Of a stretch of 64,000 nt of DNA, positions 16,426 through 25,430 are shown one piece after another. Position 1 is the stretch's first letter; the number at the start of each line of letters is the position of its first letter. The DNA is taken from positions 124,001 to 188,000 of the forward strand of contig CAVOYR010000009.1 in assembly GCA_963700735.1 (NCBI GenBank), given 5' to 3'. The notes under the pieces were generated by a model. The model was not told the DNA's origin. It searched no databases and saw nothing but the letters and a program-made list of their open reading frames with translations. The position numbers were made by a program, and so were the translations under genes. Source of the DNA: Anderseniella sp963700735. GTDB taxonomy: Bacteria; Pseudomonadota; Alphaproteobacteria; Rhizobiales; Aestuariivirgaceae.

Positions 16426-17357
16426 GACAGCATCTCCTTGCGCGGGTTGGTGGCAGACGTCGGCTGCCAGTCCTTCAGGAATTCGGCAAGTTCGAGTTCT
16501 TCGCCGCGCGGCAGTTCCACCCTCAGCGTGATCATCTGGTGACCGCGTTCGCCGGTCTTGCGGTTGCGGATGCCTTTCTCGCGCAGCCGCAGCTTCGTGC
16601 CGGTGTTGGAGTTCTTCGGCACGGTGACGCTTACGGGGCCGGAAATCGTTGGCACCTCGATGCGCCCGCCGAGCACGGCCTCCTGCAAGGTGACCGGTAC
16701 TTCAAGGTGGATGTTGTCGTCCCTGCGTTCAAAGAACGGATGGCTGTCCACCTGCAGTTCCACGTAGGCGTCCCCGGCAGGCCCGCCGTTGAACCCCGGC
16801 ATGCCCTGGCCCTTGAGGCGCATCATCTGCCCGTTGCTGGCACCTTCGGGAATGGTCACGTTGAGGGTGCGTCCGTCAGGCAGCACAACCTGGCGCTTCG
16901 CACCGGTGGCCGCTTCCAGGAAGGTGACGGGCAGGGTGTAGTTGACGTCCATGCCCCGGGCACGGCGCGGCGCCTGCTGTCCGCGTGCCCCTGTGCCGCC
17001 ACCAAAGGCGCGGGCGAGAAACTCTTCCAGCTCCTCGTCGCTGGCAAAGCCGTCCTGCTCGGCGTGACCGCCGGCCGGTCCGGCACCGGCATAGTCGCGG
17101 TAGTACTGCTGGCGCTGCTGGGGTTGCGGCCGTTCTGCGCCGGTGGCGTCGATTTCGCCCGCATCGTAGCGCTGGCGCCGTTCCTTGTTCTTCAGCAGGT
17201 CATAGGCACCCGATGCCTCCTTGAAGATGGCTTCGGCGGCCTTGTCGTCGGGGTGAAGATCAGGATGATGCTTGCGCGCAATCTGCTTGAACGCGGTCTT
17301 GATTTCCTTGTCGGTTGCCGTCTTCGCAACACCGAGAACCTCGTAAGGGTCCTTCAT
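16422..17357 (-). CDS. cbpA: CbpA-type DnaJ co-chaperone (curved-DNA-binding protein)
   Basis: A 311-residue J protein. Residues 1-70 are the J domain with the HPD motif at 31-33. A G/Q-rich linker with charged repeats follows, then two DnaJ C-terminal substrate-binding domains (MDVNYTLPVTFLEAATGAKR; PVTLQEAVLGGRIEVPTISG). The cysteine-rich zinc finger of DnaJ is absent, which makes it CbpA class. It stimulates DnaK ATPase; CbpA relatives also associate with the nucleoid. Followed by its modulator cbpM in the same operon. Confidence 0.92.
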   Translation of the reverse strand: MKDPYEVLGVAKTATDKEIKTAFKQIARKHHPDLHPDDKAAEAIFKEASGAYDLLKNKERRQRYDAGEIDATGAERPQPQQRQQYYRDYAGAGPAGGHAEQDGFASDEELEEFLARAFGGGTGARGQQAPRRARGMDVNYTLPVTFLEAATGAKRQVVLPDGRTLNVTIPEGASNGQMMRLKGQGMPGFNGGPAGDAYVELQVDSHPFFERRDDNIHLEVPVTLQEAVLGGRIEVPTISGPVSVTVPKNSNTGTKLRLREKGIRNRKTGERGHQMITLRVELPRGEELELAEFLKDWQPTSATNPRKEMLS

Positions 17358-17511
17358 GACGCGGGTCTTTCGCTGTTGTGCCCCCGCTGGCTGGCCGGTT
17401 CATGCGGGTAGGCAGGGATGGCCAGATGCTGGCTGGTTTTGTAGACCCCTGCAACGGCGCTGTGCAAGCGCGGGTTCCGGGCAGTGCTGCCCGCCGGCGG
17501 CAACGCGCCAC

Positions 17512-18345
17512 TCAAGCCTTGTGGCTGATCTCGATGATCTGCCGCTCACGCGCCGCACTGGCACCGGGCATCAGCGCATGGGCTTCAGCCTCGATGGCAT
17601 CGATCTGGGCATCGGAGCGATCAGGCGCGTGGTGGAACAGCAGCAACTGCCTGGCGCCGGCCGCCTGGGCTGTCTTGCAGGCCTCACGCCAGGTTGAATG
17701 GCCGAAGCCCTTGTGCGACGGGTAGTCGTCGTCGGTGTACATGGCATCGTAGATCATCAGGTCCGCACCTTCGGAAAACGCCACAAGCTCCTGATCTATC
17801 GAGGCAATGCCGTGTTCGTGGTCGGACAGGTAGACGAAGCTGGACCCGGCATGGTCCACCCGCCAGGCAAGGCAGCCGCCGGGATGGTTCGTGGGGCAGG
17901 AGCGCGCCGTGATGCCGTTGCCCAGGTCCAGCATGCAGCGGCGATCAACGTCGTTGTAGCTCATGGTCGCGCACATCAGGTCGATGGTCACCGGCAGGTA
18001 GGGTTCCTGCATGAAGCCGGCAACAAGCGCGCGGGTGCTGGTTTTGCCACCGGTGTGGCCCGACCAGATGTCGAGTTTCATGGTGCGGTCATAGACCGGC
18101 GCGAAAAAGGGCAGGCCCATGACGTGATCATAGTGGCCGTGCGACAGCAGCAGGTGCGCGTGCGCGGTGCCGCGGCTGGCAATGTCGCTGCCAAGCTCGC
18201 GGATGCCGGAGCCTGCATCAATGATGATGGTCTGGCCATCGATCTGCAGTTCCACGCACGCCGTTGACCCGCCAAAGCGCATTGTCTGCGCCGTCGCCAC
18301 AGGGATCGAGCCCCTGCATCCCCAGATCTTGACCTTGAAGCCCAT
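17512..18345 (-). CDS. MBL-fold metal-dependent hydrolase
   Basis: A 277-residue metallo-beta-lactamase-fold protein. The zinc motif HxHxDH is seen as HGHYDH (His69, His71, Asp73, His74), with further ligands in STNHPGG-like (CPTNHPGGCLAW) and YLSDHEHG and a final histidine in LLLFHHAPDRS. The N-terminus VKIWGCRGSIPVA resembles the PhnP/cyclic phosphodiesterase branch. Substrate is not predictable. It lies nine bases upstream-adjacent to the aminotransferase gene on the same strand, so the two may be co-transcribed. Confidence 0.88.
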   Translation of the reverse strand: MGFKVKIWGCRGSIPVATAQTMRFGGSTACVELQIDGQTIIIDAGSGIRELGSDIASRGTAHAHLLLSHGHYDHVMGLPFFAPVYDRTMKLDIWSGHTGGKTSTRALVAGFMQEPYLPVTIDLMCATMSYNDVDRRCMLDLGNGITARSCPTNHPGGCLAWRVDHAGSSFVYLSDHEHGIASIDQELVAFSEGADLMIYDAMYTDDDYPSHKGFGHSTWREACKTAQAAGARQLLLFHHAPDRSDAQIDAIEAEAHALMPGASAARERQIIEISHKA

Positions 18346-18354
18346 GGCGCGGGT

Positions 18355-19566
18355 CTATCCGGCTGCGGCAGGGGTCAGGCTGCCGTGTTGCTGCTGCAAT
18401 TGCGCGTGCTCGCCGAGGCGGCGGGCCGCCTCGACCATCAACCCGGCTTCGACATTGGCGAATGCTATGCGCAAGTATTGCTCCTGACCGGGCCCGAACA
18501 TGCTGCCCGGCAGTGTAAGCACGCCGGTGTCGCGCGCAAGGGTCATCGCCACGTCGCGCGCGGAGCGGTTTTCATATGGATGGCGGATGTAGGCGAAGAA
18601 CGCGCCCGAGCTGAGCACTTCGTATTGCGGTGCATGTGCGGCAAACGAGCTGCGCATGGCGGTCAGGCGGTCGGCCATGATTGCACGCTTCTGCGCCTTC
18701 CAGCCATCAAGGTGGCGCAAGCCGTAGAGCGCGGACAACTGCGCAACGTGGGGCGCGCAAATGGTGATGCAGTCCTGGATCTTCTCGACCGTTTCTATCA
18801 GCGCCGTACCACCGATCAGTGACCCGACCCGCTGCCCGGTGAGCGCATAGGACTTCGAGAAACTGAACAGCTGGACGAAGGTGTCGCGCCAGTTGTCGCG
18901 GCGGAACAGGTCATGCGGAGCTTCCGTGGGGTCGAGAAAATCCTTGTAGGTTTCGTCCAGCACCAGCGCGATGCGCAGCCGCTCGCACGCATCGAAAAAG
19001 CCGTCCAGCAGGGCAGGCGGATAGATTGCCCCGGTCGGGTTGTTGGGCGAAATCAGCACCAGCGCCCGGGTGCGGCTGTCGCACACCGATGCAAGCTGGG
19101 CCGGATCGGGCAGGGCACCGTTTGCGCCGCTTGCGGCAATGGTGCGCACCTCGATGGAGTTCATTTGCAGCCACATGTGGTGGTTGAAGTACCACGGCGT
19201 GGTCAGCACCACGTTGTCGCCGGGCTCGGCCAGCGCCATGATCGCCTGGCAGAAGGCTGCGTTGCACCCGGCGGTGATGGCCACATCCTCTGCGTTGACC
19301 GCGCCGCCGTACGTGGATGCCATGTGGCCTGCCAGTTCCTCGCGCAAGGGGGCGATGCCAAGGATGTCTGTGTACAAGGTAGCCGTTCCATCAAGGATGG
19401 ACTGCGCGGCATGGCTGGCCAGCGCCTCGGCCGGGGCGTAGCTCGGCACTGCCTGCGACAGGTTGATGGGCTTGAGGCCGGAGCGGTTGTCATCCAGCCA
19501 GCGGGCTGCTTCGGCAATCGGCGGTGGTGCCACCGAACGGGTGACGGCATTGATCGTATAGGTCAT
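18355..19566 (-). CDS. PLP-dependent aminotransferase, class I/II
   Basis: A 403-residue fold-type I aminotransferase. The PLP lysine is in SFSKSYALTGQRVG; ISPNNPTGAIYP and AFANVEAGL are further family motifs. The ATG at 19566 begins MTYTINAVTRSV; a 48-residue upstream extension has no family similarity and overlaps the divergent gene region. Related enzymes act on aspartate, alanine or kynurenine-type substrates; specificity cannot be assigned. Probably co-transcribed with the MBL hydrolase downstream. Confidence 0.9.
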   Translation of the reverse strand: MTYTINAVTRSVAPPPIAEAARWLDDNRSGLKPINLSQAVPSYAPAEALASHAAQSILDGTATLYTDILGIAPLREELAGHMASTYGGAVNAEDVAITAGCNAAFCQAIMALAEPGDNVVLTTPWYFNHHMWLQMNSIEVRTIAASGANGALPDPAQLASVCDSRTRALVLISPNNPTGAIYPPALLDGFFDACERLRIALVLDETYKDFLDPTEAPHDLFRRDNWRDTFVQLFSFSKSYALTGQRVGSLIGGTALIETVEKIQDCITICAPHVAQLSALYGLRHLDGWKAQKRAIMADRLTAMRSSFAAHAPQYEVLSSGAFFAYIRHPYENRSARDVAMTLARDTGVLTLPGSMFGPGQEQYLRIAFANVEAGLMVEAARRLGEHAQLQQQHGSLTPAAAG

Positions 19567-19704
19567 AGTGTGCTTGTTACAGAGTGATCGGCCAAGGGAG
19601 GCTGGTGGTTGCAGGCGCCGTGCTGCACGAGGCGGCCTGGCACCGGGCTTTCCCAGCCGGTGAATGCAGCAAATGTGACCGCAGCATATTTGACAGTTGT
19701 GCGA

Positions 19705-20463
19705 ATGCAAACGATTGAAAAAATATTGTCCTCACGCTCCGCTCGCCTGAAAGGCACTGCGGGCGACCCCGGCGAGGCACTTGCCCGCCGTGACCTGACG
19801 ATGCTGATCGAGCATCATTACCCCGCCTTCGAGGTCGTGCGTGATGCCCTCATGGAGGCAGCGCCCCTCGCAGGCCGCTCGGTATCGAGCTTCCTGCGCA
19901 ACAAGGCGTCTGCCGATGACGACGTCGGCATGCTGTTCGACGCGATGCTTCACCACAACCTGATCCAGCGGACCCACGACCAGTTCGGACTTCCGGACCT
20001 GTCGGCCCGGCGATTCGTCACCGGTGGGTGGCTGGAAGAGCTTGCCTGGCTGGCCGCTGTGGATGCCGGTGCCGACGAGGCTTACTATTCGCAATTGATC
20101 GGATGGGAAGTGAACGGCTACAACGGCGAGAACGAGATAGACGTGATTTTCCGCCATGATGACCGGCTCGGGTTCGTCTCGTGCAAGGCGCTGCGCTCGA
20201 CGCTGTCGGCGCGCGACCGCAAGCACCGCTCACGCATGATGGACGCCGTGCATGAGGCCGACAACCTGGCCGACCACTTTGGCCGCCCCGGCGAACGTGT
20301 TGCCGTGCTCGTCACCACCGACCTTTTCGATGACCGCAACGGTGCCCCGCGCTACGAGGCGCTGATGGGCAAGGCGGCCGTGCTGGACGTGCGCATTGTG
20401 CCGCTCGAGGACATGGACTGGAACAAGCTCACCACGGTCATGCGCAACCTCATGGAAGCGTGA
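19705..20463 (+). CDS. Stand-alone DUF1887/Card1-like PD-(D/E)xK nuclease-fold protein
   Basis: A 252-residue protein. The C-terminal half (about residues 105-250) matches the endonuclease domain of the DUF1887/Card1 family: GGWLEEL (107-113), GENEIDVIF (142-149) and FVSCKAL (157-163), corresponding to the conserved Glu, Asp and Lys region. Residues 1-100 are helical and winged-helix-like, with no Rossmann-type CARF sensor domain. The Glu of the usual ExK motif is Ser159 here, while Asp146 and Lys161 remain. No CRISPR array or cas gene is visible in the window. The start at 19705 is preferred; a more upstream in-frame start gives an implausible leader. Function is unknown; a house-cleaning or regulatory nuclease, or an inactive fold, are both possible. 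Confidence 0.6.
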   Translation: MQTIEKILSSRSARLKGTAGDPGEALARRDLTMLIEHHYPAFEVVRDALMEAAPLAGRSVSSFLRNKASADDDVGMLFDAMLHHNLIQRTHDQFGLPDLSARRFVTGGWLEELAWLAAVDAGADEAYYSQLIGWEVNGYNGENEIDVIFRHDDRLGFVSCKALRSTLSARDRKHRSRMMDAVHEADNLADHFGRPGERVAVLVTTDLFDDRNGAPRYEALMGKAAVLDVRIVPLEDMDWNKLTTVMRNLMEA

Positions 20464-20535
20464 TTGCATTTTTCCGCGCCATCGCGCACATCACTGCACA
20501 CCCAATCAACCAGAACCTGGAAGGACCGCATCACC

Positions 20536-21507
20536 ATGAAGGCAATCCGCATTCACGAGCCGGGCGCACCCGACGTGATGAAGTACGAGGACGTTGAACT
20601 GGCAGCCCCGGGCGCTGGCGAAGTGCGCCTGCGTCACACCGCCGTCGGCCTCAACTACATCGATACCTATCACCGCTCCGGCTACTACAAGCTGCCGTTG
20701 CCTTTCACGCCCGGCATGGAAGGCGCCGGCGTGGTGGAGGCGTTGGGCGAGGGTGTGACCAGCCTGAAGGTTGGCGACCGCGTGGCATACGGGGCAGGGC
20801 CAATCGGTGCCTACTCTGAACAGCGCAACATGCCGGCCAACCGGCTGTGCAAGGTGCCTGACAGCATCGACGACCAGACCGCTGCCGCGCTGATGCTGAA
20901 GGGCATGACGGTACGCTACCTGTTGCTCGAGACCTTCAAGGTCAAGAAGGGCGACACCATCCTGTGGCACGCTGCTGCCGGCGGCGTGGGCCTGATTGCC
21001 GTGCAGTGGGCCAAGCACCTCGGCGTTCGGATGATCGGCACGGTTGGTTCGCCGGAGAAGGCTGAACTGGTCAAGTCGCTGGGTTGCGCCGAAGTTATCG
21101 ATTACTCGAAGGAAGACGTGGCCAAGCGCGTGCGCGAGCTGACCGATGGCAAGGGTGTGCCGGTGGTGTACGACGGCGTAGGCAAGGCCACGCTCGATGC
21201 CTCGCTTGATTCGCTCAGCCCGCGTGGGCTGCTGGTCAGCTTCGGTGCCGCATCGGGGCCGGTGAAGGATTTCGACACTGGCATTCTCGGGGCAAAGGGG
21301 TCGCTCTACCTCACCCGCCCGACCGTGATGACCTACGTTGCCTCCGATGAAGCCCTGCAGGCCAACGTCGCCGACGTGTTCGATGTGGTCAGTTCAGGTG
21401 CGGTGAAGATGGAGATCAACCAGACCTACCAGCTGTCTGACGCCGTGCAGGCCCACAAGGACCTCGAAGGCCGCAAGACCACCGGTTCCACCGTCCTGCT
21501 GCCCTGA
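20536..21507 (+). CDS. qor: NADPH:quinone oxidoreductase family protein
   Basis: A 323-residue medium-chain dehydrogenase/reductase of the zinc-less quinone oxidoreductase branch. Motifs: GLNYIDTYHRSGYYKLPLP (substrate side), PGMEGAGVVEALG, and the nucleotide-binding AAAGGVGLIAVQWAKHLG. It starts at the ATG at 20536 behind aaggaccgcatcacc. It likely reduces quinones with NADPH by one electron, as in Qor. It may follow the nuclease-like gene in one transcript, with a 72-base gap. A strong terminator lies 24 bases after the stop. Confidence 0.9.
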   Translation: MKAIRIHEPGAPDVMKYEDVELAAPGAGEVRLRHTAVGLNYIDTYHRSGYYKLPLPFTPGMEGAGVVEALGEGVTSLKVGDRVAYGAGPIGAYSEQRNMPANRLCKVPDSIDDQTAAALMLKGMTVRYLLLETFKVKKGDTILWHAAAGGVGLIAVQWAKHLGVRMIGTVGSPEKAELVKSLGCAEVIDYSKEDVAKRVRELTDGKGVPVVYDGVGKATLDASLDSLSPRGLLVSFGAASGPVKDFDTGILGAKGSLYLTRPTVMTYVASDEALQANVADVFDVVSSGAVKMEINQTYQLSDAVQAHKDLEGRKTTGSTVLLP

Positions 21508-21531
21508 TCGCTGACCGTCAGGATTGCCAAC

Positions 21532-21568
21532 AAAAAGCCGCCGTGGAGGAACCTCTGCGGCGGCTTTT
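21532..21568. terminator. Bidirectional terminator between qor and the serine protease gene
   Basis: aaaaagccgccg ... cggcggctttt forms an 11-bp stem with A and T runs on both sides. It fits both convergent genes. Confidence 0.9.
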
Positions 21569-21594
21569 GGTTTATACGGCGGGCTGGACGCAGG

Positions 21595-22425
21595 TCAGCT
21601 GGCCGGGCAGCGATTGGGTTCCCTGGTTGCGAGTTGCTGCCATGTTGCGCCGCACGAGGTGTTCTCGCACAGGAACCTTGCCAGCGCCGGCGTGGAAATG
21701 GCGTGTGCCAGGTTGAGGGGCCGCCCGTTTGCGTCTGACAGGGTGGAGACCAGCATGCCGGTCAGTTCACCACGGTCATCGAACAACGGACCACCCGATT
21801 CGCCCTTCTTGGTTGCCATGCGCAGCTCGATGGCATCAGGATAGCCGAACTTGTTGTAGCGCACCGCGCGGCCGAAGCTCATCGAGTTGACCGAGCCGAT
21901 GCGGGCCGTGTCGTTCTTGGAGTGGGGCTTGCCCAGCGAGAACACAGGCGCACCCCGCGCCATGCAGTGTCTGTTGGCAGGGCTTACGGCTGCACCGCTG
22001 AGGTTGCGCAACTTGATCAGCGCTATGTCGTTTTCCGGCTTAACGGCAACCACCTTGCCGGTGTAGATCCGCCCGTCCGCGCCGCGGGCATCGACCGAAT
22101 TGCCGGGCTGCACGGCCACGTGGGCCGCGGTCATAACCAATCCGTCGCCCACGATGAAGCCGCTGCCGGAGGTCAGCGCATCCGGCATGATGGCCGAGCG
22201 CATGGCACCGCGGGTGTCCTTCTCGTGTACGACCAGCGTCACGTAGGATGGATTGGTCTTGGCTTCGAGCTGCCGTATGTGGCTTGAAATGACGCCACCA
22301 GCCGGTTCGGCAGTGGTGTCCACGTCGATCGTGCGGGGTTCCAGCAGGGCAGAGTTCGTCGCGCCGCCGGCACAGCCTGCCACGGCAAGACACAACAGGA
22401 CACTGGCAACAAGCTGGCGCACCAT
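21595..22425 (-). CDS. Lipoprotein trypsin-like serine protease
   Basis: A 276-residue exported protein. A lipoprotein signal ends in LAVAGC with Cys18 as the likely lipidated residue. The S1 protease domain has the complete triad: His in GLVMTAAHVAV, Asp in ENDIALIKL and Ser in KKGESGGPLF. It thus resembles DegP-like or V8-like periplasmic proteases but has no PDZ domain. The start at 22425 (MVRQLVASV) is chosen because of the signal peptide; a longer reading runs back through tRNA-Cys and is artificial. The target is unknown. Confidence 0.88.
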   Translation of the reverse strand: MVRQLVASVLLCLAVAGCAGGATNSALLEPRTIDVDTTAEPAGGVISSHIRQLEAKTNPSYVTLVVHEKDTRGAMRSAIMPDALTSGSGFIVGDGLVMTAAHVAVQPGNSVDARGADGRIYTGKVVAVKPENDIALIKLRNLSGAAVSPANRHCMARGAPVFSLGKPHSKNDTARIGSVNSMSFGRAVRYNKFGYPDAIELRMATKKGESGGPLFDDRGELTGMLVSTLSDANGRPLNLAHAISTPALARFLCENTSCGATWQQLATREPNRCPAS

Positions 22426-22676
22426 CAACCCCTCGGAACTTTCGCAACTGCGAAACAAAGCAATACACCGGCTGCTTGTCGCGTGCCACATCAATGTCGG
22501 GAACAACTGGGCGAATATGTGGCCCACACGCTCCGGGACGCCATTTGGCGGGCCTGCGTGCAACACTTTTTCGCGCACTGTTGCAATTTGGTCACAGTGG
22601 CACGGCGCCGGTCGCATCACACTGCCAGGATTTGCAGCAAGTGCCGTTTGCGGGGGCAGAACACGACTGTCATGAA

Positions 22677-22750
22677 TGGAGGCCTCGTCCGGAATCGAAC
22701 CGGAGTAAGCGGATTTGCAATCCGATGGATAACCACTCTCCCACGAGGCC
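22677..22750 (-). tRNA. tRNA-Cys (GCA)
   Basis: On the minus strand the cloverleaf is complete: acceptor GGCCTCG/CGAGGCC, anticodon stem-loop CGGATTGCAAATCCG with anticodon GCA, and T loop GGTTCGATTCC. CCA is encoded (22677-22679). The anticodon assigns cysteine. Confidence 0.95.
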
Positions 22751-22977
22751 TTCGCGAGGTCGTATCCGGATTTCTCCGGACCGGCGCTGCTTATAGACGA
22801 CAGTTTGCCGGCACACAATGTCTCGTTTGGCGGCTCCGACACGCCGGCTGCAACAAACCTGCTTGGCGATGGCGCGCGAGGTTGCTAAGGAAGCACCAAC
22901 GTGAGCGCCGTTGCCTTGCAGAGGGCTTGCGCGCTCACCCGGATGCGATGTCCTGACCAGCAAAGGTTTACGCGATT

Positions 22978-23650
22978 ATGCTTGATTACTCTGTCGCCCG
23001 CGAAAACATGATCGAGTCTCAGGTTCGCCCCAACGGCATCACCGACCGGCGGGTCATCGATGCACTGGCACTGGTGCCGCGTGAACAGTTCGTGCCGGAT
23101 GCGATGAAATCCATCGCCTACATGGACAACGACATTGCCTTGCCCGTGACCGAAGGCGGCGCCCGCCGTTACCTGCTGGAGCCGATGGCCTATGCCCGCA
23201 TGCTGCAGGCTGCCCGAAATCAGGCCAGAGGAAAGCGTTCTCGACGTTGCCGGCGCATCGGGATACTCGGCGGCGGTGCTCAGCTATATTGCCCAGACAG
23301 TCGTGATGATCGAAAGCGATCCAGGGCTGCTGCGGACCGCCAATGAGAACCTGTTGCGGCTTGAGGCTTCCAACGTCGTGACCATCGAGGCAACGCTGAC
23401 CGGTGGCCACCCGGCCGAAGCGCCATATGATGTCATCATAATCAACGGCCGTGTTGCGACCGTGCCGGACGGGTTGCTGAACCAGTTGTCCGGCAACGGC
23501 AGGCTGATCGCCGTCGTAGGCACGGCCGATGTTTCGCAGGCGAGGGTTTATACCCGAAGTGGCGGCACTTTCAGCCATCGCCACGCCTTTGATGCCAGCG
23601 TCCCGTCGCTGAGGGAATTCGATGCACCGCCCGCAGGATTCCGGTTCTAG
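22978..23650 (+). pseudogene. pcm: Protein-L-isoaspartate O-methyltransferase-family gene, frameshifted
   Basis: Two overlapping frames together give one protein of this family. The first frame (from ATG 22978) reads ARENMIESQVRPNGITDRRV and runs well to about residue 78 (MAYARMLQAA). The next part, PEESVLDVAGASGYSAAVLS (S-adenosylmethionine region) to the C-terminus at 23650, is in the +1 frame. The break lies between about 23205 and 23216, by one extra base or two missing bases. The gene is in its usual alphaproteobacterial place before tolC. Either sequence error or a recent mutation explains it; the flanks are otherwise well preserved, so error is favoured. Confidence 0.8.
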
Positions 23651-23878
23651 CTGTTGCATCGGTGACGTTGCGTAAGCCACTCAAGGCGGTTGGCCGCATT
23701 GCTGTCACGTTGAGGTCGTATTCATGAGAGTAGCGGGTTTACGCTACATCGAGCGACTTTATGGTGTGCACAGGCTGGCCTTGACTTGATTTGGGATACC
23801 TTATTAGTGATTCATTAACCGTCCGGGTCCAAATGTTGGTAGGTGGCGATTCCAGAGGGGAACCAGGTGCGGCAGGGA

Positions 23879-25273
23879 ATGAATTCAAGACGGCAGTGGG
23901 CTTTGCGGGGTGCTGCAACAGCATTTCTGTTGGCGGTCTCGCTGACAGTGTCTGCTGGTGCTGCGCGCGCTGAAACCATCGCTGGTGCCCTGGCGAAGGC
24001 CTACATGACCAATCCGGCACTGGCTGCAGACCGTGCCCGGCAGCGCGCCACGGATGAAGCCGTGCCACAGGCGAAGTCCGGCTGGCGGCCGCAGGTGCAG
24101 GCTGGAGCCGAGGTTTCCCGCAACTGGCAGGGATCGAATCTCAAGGGTGCCGGCGGCAACAACAAGTCTGATTTCACCACGCGCAGCTTTTCCATCACGC
24201 TGAACCAGCCGATCTTCGACGGCTTCCGGACCGAGAACGCCGTCAAGCAGGCAGAGGCGACGGTAGGCGCGGGTGCCCAGAACCTGCTGGCAACCCAGCA
24301 GAACACCTTGCTCGCTGCGGCCACCGCCTACATGAACGTGCTGCGCGACCGCGAGATCGTGAATTTGCGACGACGATCGCTAGATTTTTTTAGCGAGGAA
24401 GTACGGGCCAGTCAGGCACGATTCAATGTTGGTGAGATAACCAAGACTGACGTTGCGCTAGCACGAGCGCGTGAGTCTGCGGCACAAGGTAACCTCGCTG
24501 TCGCCATTGGCAACCTTGAAGCGTCTGTTGCCAACTATGTCCGGGTGATCGGCGATGCGCCGGGCAAACTGAAGTATCCGGGCCTGTCGCCGCGCGTGCC
24601 CAAGACGCTGCGTGCCGCCATCGACATTGCCCAGGAAACCAACCCGCAGATTCTCGCTGCCGCCTTCAACGAGGAAGCCGCCATTGCCAACATCGGCGTC
24701 GTGCGGTCAGACCTTCTGCCAAGGCTTGACTTCCAGGCGCAGTATTCGGTGGCGAATGAGCCATCCTCGCAGTTGAGTGACTCCGAGCAGGGCAGTGTCG
24801 GCGGCGTGCTGTCGATCCCGATCTATGACGGCGGCCTAACGTACTCGCGCATTCGCGAGGCCAAGGAAATTGCCAGCCGCAGCCGCCTCGATGTGCTGGA
24901 TGCCGGCCGGCAGGTGCGCGAGAGCGTCGTGACCTCGTGGCACCTGCTGATGGCCGCATCGGCCACCATCACCGCTGCGGGCGATGCAGTGAAGGCCCAG
25001 TCCATTGCACTCGAGGGTGTGCGGCAGGAAGCCCAGGTCGGCACCCGTACCACGCTAGACGTGCTGGATGTCGCCAATGAGTTGGTATTAGCATCTATCG
25101 CACTCGCCAATGCCCGCCGTGATCGTATTGTCGCTGGCTACCAGTTGGTCGCTTCTATCGGCCAGATGACTGCAGACAACCTGCGCCTGTCGGTGCCGAT
25201 GTACGAGCCCGCCATCCACTATGAGCTGGTGAAGGACAAGGCGTTCGGCTCCAACGTGCCCCCGCTTGACTAG
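23879..25273 (+). CDS. tolC: TolC family outer membrane efflux/secretion protein
   Basis: A 464-residue outer membrane protein with a signal peptide (cleavage near GAARA/ET, about residue 32). Two outer membrane efflux protein repeats follow, with TolC marks ALAKAYMTNPALAADRARQR, LNQPIFDGFRTENAVKQAE and VGTRTTLDVLDVANELVLAS. It forms the outer membrane channel for drug efflux and type I secretion and could serve the ABC/HlyD pair at 52.9-56.0 kb, which has no own channel. ATG 23879 is preferred; a GTG 36 bases earlier is in frame. The gene order pcm-tolC-popZ-valS is conserved in alphaproteobacteria. Confidence 0.93.
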   Translation: MNSRRQWALRGAATAFLLAVSLTVSAGAARAETIAGALAKAYMTNPALAADRARQRATDEAVPQAKSGWRPQVQAGAEVSRNWQGSNLKGAGGNNKSDFTTRSFSITLNQPIFDGFRTENAVKQAEATVGAGAQNLLATQQNTLLAAATAYMNVLRDREIVNLRRRSLDFFSEEVRASQARFNVGEITKTDVALARARESAAQGNLAVAIGNLEASVANYVRVIGDAPGKLKYPGLSPRVPKTLRAAIDIAQETNPQILAAAFNEEAAIANIGVVRSDLLPRLDFQAQYSVANEPSSQLSDSEQGSVGGVLSIPIYDGGLTYSRIREAKEIASRSRLDVLDAGRQVRESVVTSWHLLMAASATITAAGDAVKAQSIALEGVRQEAQVGTRTTLDVLDVANELVLASIALANARRDRIVAGYQLVASIGQMTADNLRLSVPMYEPAIHYELVKDKAFGSNVPPLD

Positions 25274-25430
25274 AGTAGTTCAGGTTTCGATGCGAAACCT
25301 GAAATTCCCGGATCCTGCATAGCTGTCGACAACTGACCTGTAACGCAGGCCGCCCCTTGTGATATGTGGTGTGCGTCCCGATACTTTGTGCGGGAGAGCG
25401 GTTTCAATCTGCAAGGCATGCGGTTCATTC

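Noticed and set aside
19705..20463. A CRISPR type III locus suggested by the Card1-like nuclease
   Set aside because: No repeats-spacers array, Cas10 or CARF domain is visible anywhere in the window.
22426..22842. A long N-terminal extension of the serine protease reading through tRNA-Cys
   Set aside because: The extension is the translation of a complete tRNA gene and its flank. The lipoprotein signal at 22425 gives the real start.
23782..23810. A promoter for tolC (ttgact ... tattag)
   Set aside because: Spacer is about 15 bases and the boxes are weak.
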